From: JAWWOL01 sp033851545
GTDB taxonomy: Bacteria > Actinomycetota > Actinomycetes > JAWWOL01
Direction of reading: 5' to 3'
DNA: 64,000 nt
Assembly (NCBI GenBank): GCA_033851545.1
Contig: JAWWOO010000049.1
Location: 1-64,000, forward strand
Part shown: positions 49,280 to 57,331 of the stretch, piece by piece
Layout: every line of letters begins with the position of its first letter
How positions within the stretch are numbered: position 1 is the stretch's first letter
Position numbers and translations under genes: made by a program
The notes under the pieces: model-generated
Databases searched by the model: none
What the model was told of the DNA's origin: nothing
Seen by the model: only the letters and a program-made list of their open reading frames with translations

Positions 49280-50388
49280 GATCCACCGACCAGAGCGGGG
49301 GGAGCAGTCAGTCGACGCAGCAAGGGAAGCACGCCCTCTCCGAACTGATAGGCCTCTTCCAGGTGGGGTTGCCCGGAGAGGATGAAGTGGTCGAGGCCCA
49401 GCGCGTGGTACTCCTCGATGCGCTCGGCGACCTGCTCGTGCGAACCGACCAGGGCAGTGCCCGCGCCGCCGCGGATCAGCCCCACCCCCGCCCACACGTT
49501 GGGATAGATCTCGAGGTCTGAGGTGCTGCCGCTGTGCAGGGCAGACATCCGCTGCTGTCCGACCGAGTCGGCGCGCGCGAAGGACGCCTGCGCTGAGGCG
49601 ATCGCCGCTGGATCCATCCTGGCCAGCAGCTGGTCCGCCCGCGCCCAGGCCTCGGCCGCGGTGTCCCTGGTGATGACATGCATCCGGATACCGAACGACA
49701 CCTCGCGACCGTGCAGCTCGGCCAGCCGGCGCACCTCGGCGATTCGATCCGCCACCGCAGCCGGTGGCTCGCCCCAGGTCAGGTAGACGTCCGCGTGCCG
49801 GGCCGCGATGTCCAGCGCAGCAGGTGATGCACCGCCGAAGAAGACCGGGGGGATCGGGTCGGGCGGCACCGAGACGGTGGCCCCCGCGGTCGTGTAATGC
49901 TCCCCGGCGAAGTCGTACGGGGTTCCGCTCCACGCGCCGCGGACGATCGAGAGGAACTCGCCCGTACGGGCGTAGCGCTCGTCGTGGGAGAGCCAGTCCC
50001 CGAAGCGTTGCTGCTCGGTCGGGTCGCCGCCCGTGACGACGTTCAGCAGCAGCCGGCCGCCCGAGATCCGTTGGTAGGTCGCCGCCATCTGCGCAGCCAG
50101 CGTCGGCGACACCGCACCGGGACGGAACGCGACGAGGAACTTCAGCCGAGTCGTCTCACGGGTCAGCGCCGCGGTCGTCAGCCACGCGTCCTCGCACCAG
50201 GTCCCGGTCGGCGTGAGCACGGCCGTGAAGCCCGCATGCTCGGCCGCTCGGGCGACCTGGGCGAGGTAGTCGATGTCGGGAGCTCGCCAGGTGCTGTCAG
50301 CGCTGCTGATCGTCTTACTGATCCCGCCGCCGGACACGTCGCGGCTGTCGCCGGCGGTGGGCAGGAACCAGTGCGCCTGCAGGGACAT
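49276..50388 (-). CDS. Alkanesulfonate-type LLM monooxygenase (SsuD-like), copy 3
   Basis: A 370-residue FMNH2-dependent monooxygenase closest to SsuD: SLQAHWFLPTAGDSR, FLVAFRPGAVSPTLAAQMAATYQRIS, NVVTGGDPTEQQRFGDWLSHDERY, and the C-terminal GSHEQVAERIEEYHALGLDHFILSGQPHLEEAY. It would release sulfite from alkanesulfonates. Divergent from the sulfate-importer operon; the ATG at 50388 is used because longer forms run into the promoter. Confidence 0.9.
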   Translation of the reverse strand: MSLQAHWFLPTAGDSRDVSGGGISKTISSADSTWRAPDIDYLAQVARAAEHAGFTAVLTPTGTWCEDAWLTTAALTRETTRLKFLVAFRPGAVSPTLAAQMAATYQRISGGRLLLNVVTGGDPTEQQRFGDWLSHDERYARTGEFLSIVRGAWSGTPYDFAGEHYTTAGATVSVPPDPIPPVFFGGASPAALDIAARHADVYLTWGEPPAAVADRIAEVRRLAELHGREVSFGIRMHVITRDTAAEAWARADQLLARMDPAAIASAQASFARADSVGQQRMSALHSGSTSDLEIYPNVWAGVGLIRGGAGTALVGSHEQVAERIEEYHALGLDHFILSGQPHLEEAYQFGEGVLPLLRRLTAPPALVGGS

Positions 50389-50415
50389 GGCTCCGACCCT
50401 GCCAGGGCCCCGCCA

Positions 50416-50445
50416 GTTTGACAAACTTAACCAAATTCGTAGGCT
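50416..50445 (+). promoter_or_regulatory. Sulfate-importer promoter with GTTTGACAAAC palindrome
   Basis: TTGACA (50418-50423) and TAGGCT (50440-50445) are 16 nt apart. The -35 sits inside GTTTGACAAAC (50416-50426), symmetric about its central base and nearly identical to GTTTGACAAAT at 41813. A sulfur-responsive repressor such as the Rrf2 protein at the operon end may bind here. Confidence 0.6.
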
Positions 50446-50489
50446 TTACCGGGAACGTACACATCGCATACCGAGGAGCGCATCCGCCC

Positions 50490-51530
50490 ATGAGCCGCAC
50501 CGTCGCCCGCCACGCCGTCCTGCTGACAGGGGTCACCGCTCTGTTCGCCCTCACCGCGTGCGGCAGCTCGTCCGGTGGGACCAAGGACGCCGCCGCCACC
50601 GGCGGCTCCGGTGGCAAGGTCACGCTCAACCTGGTGGCCTACTCCACCCCGCAGGCCGCGTACACCGCGGAGATCAAGGCGTTCCAGGCCACTCCGGCCG
50701 GCAAGAACGTCGACATCAAGACCTCCTTCGGTGCCTCGGGCGACCAGAGCCGGGCGGTAGCCAGTGGGCAGGCCGCCGACATCGTCGCCTTCTCCCTCGC
50801 CCCGGACATCGACCGGCTGGTCAAGGCCAAGCTGGTGGACGCGAGCTGGAACGCCAACCAGTACAAGGGCATGATCACCGACTCCGTCGTCGTCATCACG
50901 ACCCGCAAGGGCAACCCCAAGAACATCAAGACCTGGGACGACCTGGTCAAGCCGGGACTGCAGGTGCTGACGCCCAACCCGTTCTCCTCCGGCAGCGCGC
51001 GGTGGAACATCCTCGCGGCCTACGGTGCCGAGACCAAGGCCGGCAAGACCGAGGCCCAGGCCACCGCCTACCTCACGGCGCTGTTCAAGAACGTGCCCGT
51101 TCAGGCGGACAGCGGCCGGGCGTCGCTGCAGGTGTTCACCGGCGGCAAGGGTGACGCGATCCTCACGTACGAGAACGAGGCCATCTTCGCCCAGCAGAAC
51201 AAGCAGGCGATCGACTACACCGTGCCGGACAGCACGATCCTGATCGAGAACCCGATCGCGATCACCTCCAAGAGCAGCCACCCGACCCAGGCGAAGGCCT
51301 TCCTGGACTTCCTCTACAGCGAGGCCGGGCAGAAGATCTACGAGGACAACGGCTACCGGCCGATCGTCTCCACGACGCCCGGCGCGGACAAGTTCCCCAA
51401 GCCGGCCCAGCTGTTCACCATCGCCGACCTCGGGGGCTGGACCGCCGCCACCAAGAAGTTCTTCGACGCCGACACCGGCCTGGTCACCACGATCGAGAAG
51501 AACAACGGCGTCTCGACGACGGGCAAGTAG
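50490..51530 (+). CDS. cysP: Sulfate/thiosulfate-binding lipoprotein
   Basis: A 346-residue lipoprotein with lipobox Cys24 (FALTAC). The mature protein has the Sbp/CysP signature: LVAYSTPQAAYTAEIKAF, TSFGASGDQSRAVASGQAADIVAFS, the anion-site segment LTPNPFSSGSARWNILAAYGA, and GKGDAILTYENEAIFA. It delivers sulfate or thiosulfate to the CysT/CysW permeases. GAGGAG lies 11 nt upstream of the ATG. Confidence 0.92.
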   Translation: MSRTVARHAVLLTGVTALFALTACGSSSGGTKDAAATGGSGGKVTLNLVAYSTPQAAYTAEIKAFQATPAGKNVDIKTSFGASGDQSRAVASGQAADIVAFSLAPDIDRLVKAKLVDASWNANQYKGMITDSVVVITTRKGNPKNIKTWDDLVKPGLQVLTPNPFSSGSARWNILAAYGAETKAGKTEAQATAYLTALFKNVPVQADSGRASLQVFTGGKGDAILTYENEAIFAQQNKQAIDYTVPDSTILIENPIAITSKSSHPTQAKAFLDFLYSEAGQKIYEDNGYRPIVSTTPGADKFPKPAQLFTIADLGGWTAATKKFFDADTGLVTTIEKNNGVSTTGK

Positions 51531-51533
51531 CCG

Positions 51534-52382
51534 GTGGCTGTTGGACTTCCGCTGCTGGACGACCCGGCCGGTGCCGTCAAGCCCGGCCGGGTACGGAACC
51601 GGGGGGCCGCTGCGAGGCGCGGCGGCCTGAGCCTGGTGACGACCTATCTCAGCCTGGTCGTCCTGCTGCCGCTGGCCGCGGTCGTCTATCGATCGCAGTC
51701 GCAGGGGTGGGGCCACTTCATCCATGCCATCCAGGCGCCTGAGTCATGGGCGGCGGTCAAGCTCACCCTCGTCCTCGCCGTCGCCGTCGCGCTGATCAAC
51801 CTCGTCATGGGCACGCTGATCGCATGGGTGCTGGTCCGGGACACGTTCCCGGGCCGGGCGGTGCTCGACACGGTCATCGACCTGCCGTTCGCGTTGCCGA
51901 CGATCGTCGCCGGTCTCGTACTTCTCAGTCTGTACGGCAACAACAGCGCGCTCGGCGTCAACCTGGCCTATGCCCGCAGCGGTGTGCTGATGGCCCTGCT
52001 GTTCGTGACCCTGCCCTTCGTCGTCCGCACCGTGCAGCCGGTCCTGCTCGAGCTCGACCGCGACATGGAGGACGCCGCGGCTTCACTGGGCGCCGGCGCG
52101 CTGACCACGTTCCGGCGGATCATCCTGCCCAACCTGGTGCCGGCCATGCTCGGCGGCACGGCGCTGGCGTTCGCCCGCTCCATCAGCGAGTTCGGCTCGA
52201 CCGTGCTGATCTCGGGCAACATCCCGTTCAAGACCGAGGTCGCGTCGGTCGCGATCTACAACCAGATCCAGTCCGACGACACGACCAACGCCGCCGCCGT
52301 CTCCACCCTGCTCCTCGCCGTGGCCCTCGTCGTGCTGCTGGTCGTCGACCTCGCGCAACGGCTGGCGGCCCGCCGTGGCTAA
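51534..52382 (+). CDS. cysT: Sulfate ABC transporter permease CysT
   Basis: A 282-residue permease with six TM segments. DLPFALPTIVAGLVLLSLYG and the EAA loop DMEDAAASLGAGALTTFRRIILPNLVPA are diagnostic for CysT/CysU. GTG start 3 nt after the binding-protein stop; overlaps CysW by 8 nt. Confidence 0.92.
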   Translation: MAVGLPLLDDPAGAVKPGRVRNRGAAARRGGLSLVTTYLSLVVLLPLAAVVYRSQSQGWGHFIHAIQAPESWAAVKLTLVLAVAVALINLVMGTLIAWVLVRDTFPGRAVLDTVIDLPFALPTIVAGLVLLSLYGNNSALGVNLAYARSGVLMALLFVTLPFVVRTVQPVLLELDRDMEDAAASLGAGALTTFRRIILPNLVPAMLGGTALAFARSISEFGSTVLISGNIPFKTEVASVAIYNQIQSDDTTNAAAVSTLLLAVALVVLLVVDLAQRLAARRG

Positions 52383-53163
52383 GCACTCGCTCCGCTGGGT
52401 CGCCTTGGCCTACGTGACGCTGCTCCTCCTGCTGCCCCTGGGGCTGGTCACCTGGCGGACGTTCGAGCACGGCCTCTCCCCCGTCATCGACGCCCTCACG
52501 ACCTCCGAGGCAGGGCACGCATTCCAGGTGACCGCGGTGGTCAGCGTCCTCGCCGTCGTGCTCAACACCGTGTTCGGCGTCACCGCCTCGGTGCTGCTGG
52601 TGCGGCACGAGTTTCCCGGCCGGCGGCTGCTCAACGCGGCCATCGACCTGCCGATCGCCGTGTCACCAGTGGTTGTCGGCCTCGCGTTGATCCTGGTCTA
52701 CGGCAAGTTCGAGCCGATCGGGCGTTGGCTGGACCACCGCGGCATCGGCATCATCTATGCCGTCCCCGGCATGGTGCTGGCGACCGTCTTCGTCTCGCTT
52801 CCCCTGGTCGTGCGGGCTGTCGCGCCCGTACTCGAGGAGATCGGCACCGACCAGGAGCAGGCCGCCCGCACCCTCGGAGCGTCCGGGTTCCAGACCTTTC
52901 GGCGGATCACGCTGCCGGCAATCCGTGCGGCCGTCGGCTACGGCGTCGTGCTCAGCCTCGCCCGCTGCATCGGCGAGTTCGGCGCCGTGGCAGTAGTTTC
53001 CGGGCGCATCGTCGGCCAGACGCAGACCGCGACGCTGTTCGTCCAGGAACGGTTCGAGAACTTCGACCAGCCGGCCGCCTACGCCGCGTCGTTCACTCTG
53101 GCGATGACCGCGGTCGTCGCCCTCGTACTGACCCGCTACCTGCGCCTGAAAGGCCAGCGATGA
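52375..53163 (+). CDS. cysW: Sulfate ABC transporter permease CysW
   Basis: A 262-residue permease. DLPIAVSPVVVGLALILVYG and the EAA loop DQEQAARTLGASGFQTFRRITLPAIRAA, then GEFGAVAVVSGRIVGQT, define CysW. It partners CysT and overlaps CysA by 4 nt. Confidence 0.92.
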   Translation: MAKHSLRWVALAYVTLLLLLPLGLVTWRTFEHGLSPVIDALTTSEAGHAFQVTAVVSVLAVVLNTVFGVTASVLLVRHEFPGRRLLNAAIDLPIAVSPVVVGLALILVYGKFEPIGRWLDHRGIGIIYAVPGMVLATVFVSLPLVVRAVAPVLEEIGTDQEQAARTLGASGFQTFRRITLPAIRAAVGYGVVLSLARCIGEFGAVAVVSGRIVGQTQTATLFVQERFENFDQPAAYAASFTLAMTAVVALVLTRYLRLKGQR

Positions 53164-54119
53164 GCATCATCGTCCGCAACGTCACCAAGCGCTTCGGCGA
53201 CTTCGTCGCCCTGGACGACGTGAGCGTCGACATCCCCTCCGGCTCCCTCACGGCGTTGCTCGGGCCCAGCGGCGGCGGCAAGTCGACGCTGTTGCGGATC
53301 ATCGCCGGGCTCGAGCAGCCCGACTCCGGGACCGTCGTCATCGATGGCAGCGACGCCACCGGGACACCCGTACAGTCGCGCAACGTCGGTTTCGTCTTCC
53401 AGCACTACGCGGCCTTCAAGCACATGACCGTGTTCAAGAACGTCGCCTTCGGTCTCGAGATCCGCAAGTGGCCCAAGGACAAGGCGCGGGCGCGGGTGAT
53501 GGAGCTGCTCGAGCTGGTCCACCTCGAGCAGTTCGCCGAGCGCTACCCGGCACAGCTCTCCGGCGGCCAACGGCAGCGGATGGCGCTGGCCCGGGCGCTG
53601 GCCGTGGAGCCGGGCGTCCTGCTCCTCGACGAACCGTTCGGCGCCCTCGACGCCCAGGTCCGTCAGGAGCTGCGGCGCTGGCTGCGCCGGCTGCACGACC
53701 AGGTGCACGTGACCACGCTGTTCGTCACCCACGACCAGGAGGAGGCGCTCGAGGTGGCCGACTCGATCGCGGTGATCGCCGGTGGCACCGTGCAGCAGGT
53801 CGGGCCACCCGACGAGCTCTACGATGCGCCGGCCAACGACTTCGTGATGAGCTTCCTCGGGCCGGTCACCCGCCTCGGCGGCGAGGTCGTCCGGCCGCAC
53901 GACATCGACCTGGTGGCCACCCCCGGACCGGACACCGTCGAGGCGACCGTCGTACGGGTGGTCAGGCTCGGGTTCGAGATCCGGGTCGACCTGCTCATCG
54001 AGGGCGAGGAGGCGTGGGTGCAGCTCACCCGTTCGACGGCCGAGCGGCTCACCCTCACCGACGGCGCGACCGTCTATGCGAGGCGAGCCGCTGTCACCGT
54101 CGCCACTGCCGGAGCGTAG
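53160..54119 (+). CDS. cysA: Sulfate ABC transporter ATP-binding protein CysA
   Basis: A 319-residue ATPase with Walker A GPSGGGKST, Q-loop VFQHYAAFKHMTVF, signature LSGGQRQRMALARAL, Walker B VLLLDEPFGALDAQVRQELRRWL and H-loop VTHDQEEALEVAD. The C-terminal ~100 residues (VVRPHDIDLV...RVVRLGFEIRVDL) form the TOBE regulatory domain. Confidence 0.93.
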   Translation: MSIIVRNVTKRFGDFVALDDVSVDIPSGSLTALLGPSGGGKSTLLRIIAGLEQPDSGTVVIDGSDATGTPVQSRNVGFVFQHYAAFKHMTVFKNVAFGLEIRKWPKDKARARVMELLELVHLEQFAERYPAQLSGGQRQRMALARALAVEPGVLLLDEPFGALDAQVRQELRRWLRRLHDQVHVTTLFVTHDQEEALEVADSIAVIAGGTVQQVGPPDELYDAPANDFVMSFLGPVTRLGGEVVRPHDIDLVATPGPDTVEATVVRVVRLGFEIRVDLLIEGEEAWVQLTRSTAERLTLTDGATVYARRAAVTVATAGA

Positions 54120-54123
54120 CCGG

Positions 54124-54576
54124 GTGGCCACCGCCCGAGAGGACGGTCTCGGTGCGGTGCTGCGCATCTCGGCACGGGCGGACTACGCGATCCGGATGGT
54201 GGTCGCGATGGCGGCCCGCCCGGATGAGGTGCTGGCCCGGGAGTACCTCGCCCACTCCGAAGGCCTGCCGGTGAAGTTCGTCGACCACGTTCTGCGGCGG
54301 CTGCGCAGCGGCGGGCTGATCGAGAGTCGCCGGGGACGCCACGGCGGCTACCGGCTGGCTCGGCCGGCAGAGCAGATCTCACTCGCGGACGTCGTGCACG
54401 CGATGGCCGAGCCACAGCCGTCCGCCGAGGCAAAGGAGGCAGCTTCCGAGGCCACCGGTTGGCTTGCCGACGCGTGGTCGGGGGTGTCCCGCACCCTCGA
54501 CGCTGCCCTTGCGGAGGTCAGCGTTGCAGCCCTCCGCGACGCTCGCCGGGCCGAGTCGGCAGGTCAGGGCGCGTAG
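54124..54576 (+). CDS. Rrf2-family regulator without Fe-S cysteines (CymR-like)
   Basis: A 150-residue winged-helix regulator: ISARADYAIRMVVAMAARPDE, VKFVDHVLRRLRSGGLIESRRGRHGGYRLARP and ISLADVVHAMAE are the Rrf2 signature. It contains no Cys, so it cannot hold the Fe-S cluster of IscR/NsrR. Cluster-free Rrf2 proteins include CymR, the cysteine-metabolism repressor of Firmicutes. Its place just behind cysA, with GGAG 9 nt before the GTG at 54124, suggests it senses sulfur status and represses this island. Confidence 0.82.
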   Translation: MATAREDGLGAVLRISARADYAIRMVVAMAARPDEVLAREYLAHSEGLPVKFVDHVLRRLRSGGLIESRRGRHGGYRLARPAEQISLADVVHAMAEPQPSAEAKEAASEATGWLADAWSGVSRTLDAALAEVSVAALRDARRAESAGQGA

Positions 54577-54794
54577 CTGTCGCCGTCGTCTCTCAGCCGC
54601 TCGATGTTGTCGATCATCATGTGTTCGAGGTCGTCCCGCTCCTCTGATTCAAAGCCCTTCATCAGGGCTCCGTAGAGCTCGCGCTGCGCACGGGCGCCCG
54701 GGCCGTCCGGGAGGATCGCCTCGTCGCGTGGTAACGGCGGCAGGCGGAGCTCCTCCTGAGCGGCCTGAGCGGAGTTGTCGAGGTCGTCGTTCAT
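54564..54794 (-). CDS. Small acidic hypothetical protein (76 residues)
   Basis: A hydrophilic, Asp/Glu-rich protein (MNDDLDNSAQAAQEELRLPP...GFESEERDDLEHMMIDNIERLRDDG) with AGGGG 5 nt before the ATG. Its end overlaps the Rrf2 gene tail-to-tail by 13 nt. It lies 26 nt downstream of the MerR gene and may be co-transcribed. No family recognised. Confidence 0.5.
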   Translation of the reverse strand: MNDDLDNSAQAAQEELRLPPLPRDEAILPDGPGARAQRELYGALMKGFESEERDDLEHMMIDNIERLRDDGDSYAP

Positions 54795-54820
54795 GGTCGC
54801 CCCTCTCGTGCTCACCCGGG

Positions 54821-55294
54821 TCAGGGGTGCGGGTCGGTTACCGGTTCGATGGCCAGCTCGCCGGCGATCTCGGCCAGCGTGGACCGGTGCTGCCGGACCA
54901 GGCTCTGCCTGCGGGCAACGAGGGCCTCGCGGGCGGCGACCAGCTCGCCGCGCCGAGCCACGAACGCCTCCCGGGTCGCCACTGCACTCGTCCGCAGTCG
55001 GGCGTGGTCTGCTTCTGCCTTGACCAGGTCGGTCTGTCCCGGGATCGGAGGGGCGCCGGCCGAAAGTGCCGCTGCCACGTCGGCTTTGGCCTGCTGGACC
55101 GAAGCCCGGAGCCGCAGGCCGGCGGCCACCAGGTCGCGCACCCGCACGACCAGCCTGGCGTCGTCCTCGGTGTAGCGGCGGTGGTTGCCGATCGTGCGCT
55201 GGCTCGGGGACAACCCGTGCCTGCGGTCCCAATCTCGCAAGGTGGCGATGGGAACTCCGGTGGCGAGGCTCAACTCACCGATGGTGGATGACAC
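54821..55294 (-). CDS. MerR-family transcriptional regulator with long C-terminal coiled coil
   Basis: A 157-residue protein. The N-terminal winged HTH is TIGELSLATGVPIATLRDWDRRHGLSPSQRTIGNHRRYTEDDARLVVRVRDLVAAGL. The remaining ~90 residues form a helix with heptad periodicity (AVATREAFVARRGELVAAREALVARR), probably the dimer coil, with no effector domain. The GTG at 55294 follows GGAGG at 5 nt, the same local sequence seen before the MarR start. GC-run inverted repeats upstream are candidate operators. Confidence 0.82.
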   Translation of the reverse strand: MSSTIGELSLATGVPIATLRDWDRRHGLSPSQRTIGNHRRYTEDDARLVVRVRDLVAAGLRLRASVQQAKADVAAALSAGAPPIPGQTDLVKAEADHARLRTSAVATREAFVARRGELVAAREALVARRQSLVRQHRSTLAEIAGELAIEPVTDPHP

Positions 55295-55371
55295 GGGCAC
55301 CTCCATGCGGAACTCGGCACCCCGCCGAGGTTCGGCCTCTCCATGATTGGCGCCGTGCCAGGGATGCGCAA

Positions 55372-55387
55372 CCCCCCTCCAGGGGGG
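55372..55387. promoter_or_regulatory. CCCCCCT/AGGGGGG inverted repeat upstream of MerR
   Basis: Seven-base arms around a 2-nt centre, about 78 nt upstream of the MerR start. Spacing and symmetry fit a MerR-type operator; it may equally be a hairpin at the end of the upstream CheR-PAS transcript. Confidence 0.4.
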
Positions 55388-55391
55388 AGAT

Positions 55392-55433
55392 TCCCAGACA
55401 AATCGGGCCTGGCAGGCCGAGATTTGCCTGGGA
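55392..55433 (-). terminator. Long inverted repeat after the CheR-PAS gene
   Basis: Arms of about 20 nt (TCCCAGACAAATCGGGCCTG and its near complement) with one mismatch and one bulge, located 33 nt past the CheR-PAS stop. This is a strong hairpin without a T-run, probably the operon terminator. Confidence 0.6.
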
Positions 55434-55465
55434 CGCAAGCGGCGGATGGAAAATCGGGGCAGAAC

Positions 55466-57283
55466 TCAGCCCAGGTCGCTCATGACCAGCACGACGCCGC
55501 GGGGCTCGTCGGCCACGCCGCGCATGGCGGTGCAGGTCAGCCGGATGGTGACGTCCCGTCCCCGCCGGTTGCGGGCGGCGACGTCGGCGTGGTGCGGATC
55601 GGTCCCGTCGGCGAGGGCTGCCCGTACGAGCGGCCGGATCTCGTCCGCCGGCAGCCCGATGTCGAGGTTGAGCAGGTGCTGCCCGGCGACCTCGTCCGAG
55701 CGCAGTCCCCACAGGTCCTCGGCCTGGCGGTTCCAGGTGAGCACCCGCAGCTCCGGGTCCACCACGACCACGCCCGCCTGCAGGCTGGTGAGCACCGAGT
55801 CGAAGTAGCCGTTGACGTCGTTGAGGGCCGTCGTCCGGTCGCGGAGCTCCTCGTTCATGGACTGCAGCTCGTCGTTCATCGACTGCAGCTCCTCGTTCAT
55901 GGTCTCGAGCTCCTCGTTGGTCGACTGCAGCTCCTCGTTCGTGGTCTCCAGCTCCTCGACGGTGGACTGCAGCTCCTCGTTGGTGGTCTCGAGCTCCTCG
56001 TTGGTCGACTGCAGCTCCTCGTACGCGGTCTCGAGGTGCCGGTGGGTCTGCTCGAGCTCGTCGTGCAGCCGGCGATGCCGCGTGACGTCGTGGAAGTGAA
56101 TGGCGACGCCTATCCCGCGGTCGACGGTGCCGAGCGGGATGACCTGTACGTCGAACCAGCCGCGCTCCCCGGGGGAGCGGAACCACTCGACCTCACGCAG
56201 CCAGCTGTCCTGACGCTCGGTTGCGGCCTTGTCGATCGAGGAGCGCAGGTCGACCGGCCGGTAGGACAGCTCGAGGTCCTGGAACGGCCGGCCGAGGTCG
56301 CGGGCCGACAGGCCGAACATCCTGGTTGCCGAGTCGTTCGCGAGAGCGAGTCGTCCATCGGTGGAGAGCACCATCTGCGGGAGCGGCCCGGCGGCCAGCG
56401 CCGCCTCGCGCAGCAGGTCGACCGGCAACGTCCCGGGCTCGCCGTCCTCGTGCCCGCGTGCTGAGCGCCGTCCGCCGTTCTCCACCCGGCTGAAGAACCT
56501 CCGCTTGAGGTCCAGGGGGGCGAACAGGTCTCCGTGGCCGAGCAACATCTCGGCCTTGCCGAGGAACAGCACGCCCTCCGGGGCGAGCGCGAAGTGGAAC
56601 CGGTTGACGACCTTGGACTGGGTCTCGGCGTTGAAGTACATGAGCGTGTTGCGGCAGACCAGCAGGTCGATCCGCGAGATGGGCGCATCCTGGACGAGGT
56701 CGTTGCGACCGAAGATCACGGCCCGGCGCAGGTCCTTGCCGAACGTCGAGCGTGGCCCGGTCGACTCGAAGTACTTCTCCCTCAGGTCCGGTGGCATCCC
56801 GGAAAGGTCCCGCTCCGAGTACGTCGCCTGGCGGGCATCGGCGAGCGCCTCCTCGTCGACGTCGGTGGCGTAGATCTTGACCCGCTCGCGGAACGCCTCG
56901 ACGCCGAGCAGCTCGGCGAAGACGATCGCCAGGGTGTAGGCCTCCTCGCCGGTCGCGCAGCCGGCGCTCCAGATCCGGATCGGGCCCGTGGCCTTACGCT
57001 CGAGCATCGGCGGCAGCACGGTCTGCCGCAGCTCGTCCCAGCTGTCGGGGTCGCGGAAGAAGTCGGTCACGTTGATCAGGATGGTGTTGAACAGTGCGGT
57101 GAACTCGTCCGGCCGCACCTGCAGCAGGTCGAGATAGGCCTCGTACGAGGGGATGTCGGCGTCCTGCATCCGTCGGTCGACCCTGCGCATCAGGCTGGTC
57201 CGCTTGTAGCCGGTGAAGTCGAAGCCGCGACTGTCCCGCAGGTAGTGCAGCAGGTCCTCGAAGGCGCTGTCGGGCTCCGTCAT
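55466..57283 (-). CDS. CheR-type methyltransferase fused to PAS - coiled coil - PAS
   Basis: A 605-residue cytoplasmic protein. Residues 1-270 form a CheR methyltransferase: LRDSRGFDFTGYKRTSLMRRV, NTILINVTDFFRDPDSWDELR, SAM motif WSAGCATGEEAYTLAI, DLLVCRNTLMYFN. Residues 290-400 are a PAS-like domain (MVLSTDGRLALANDSATRMFGLSA). A heptad coiled coil (about 410-475; repeated ELQSTNEELETTNEE units) leads to a second PAS (AGVVVVDPELRVLTWNRQAEDLWGL). It resembles the CheR half of CheB-CheR-PAS hybrids. No chemoreceptor is encoded nearby, so the methylation target is unknown. Confidence 0.85.
   Translation of the reverse strand: MTEPDSAFEDLLHYLRDSRGFDFTGYKRTSLMRRVDRRMQDADIPSYEAYLDLLQVRPDEFTALFNTILINVTDFFRDPDSWDELRQTVLPPMLERKATGPIRIWSAGCATGEEAYTLAIVFAELLGVEAFRERVKIYATDVDEEALADARQATYSERDLSGMPPDLREKYFESTGPRSTFGKDLRRAVIFGRNDLVQDAPISRIDLLVCRNTLMYFNAETQSKVVNRFHFALAPEGVLFLGKAEMLLGHGDLFAPLDLKRRFFSRVENGGRRSARGHEDGEPGTLPVDLLREAALAAGPLPQMVLSTDGRLALANDSATRMFGLSARDLGRPFQDLELSYRPVDLRSSIDKAATERQDSWLREVEWFRSPGERGWFDVQVIPLGTVDRGIGVAIHFHDVTRHRRLHDELEQTHRHLETAYEELQSTNEELETTNEELQSTVEELETTNEELQSTNEELETMNEELQSMNDELQSMNEELRDRTTALNDVNGYFDSVLTSLQAGVVVVDPELRVLTWNRQAEDLWGLRSDEVAGQHLLNLDIGLPADEIRPLVRAALADGTDPHHADVAARNRRGRDVTIRLTCTAMRGVADEPRGVVLVMSDLG
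55840..56040. repeat. 21-bp-period repeats encoding the CheR-PAS coiled coil
   Basis: Recurring GAGCTCCTCGTT/CTGCAGCTCCTCGTT units at 21-bp (7-codon) or 42-bp spacing encode successive (E/D)EL(Q/E)(S/T)(T/M)N heptads. Copy-number change would alter signalling-helix length in whole heptads. Confidence 0.75.
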
Positions 57284-57331
57284 GGTGCACCTTCCTGCAC
57301 GGCTCTCGCGACTCCGGGAGATCGCGCAACA

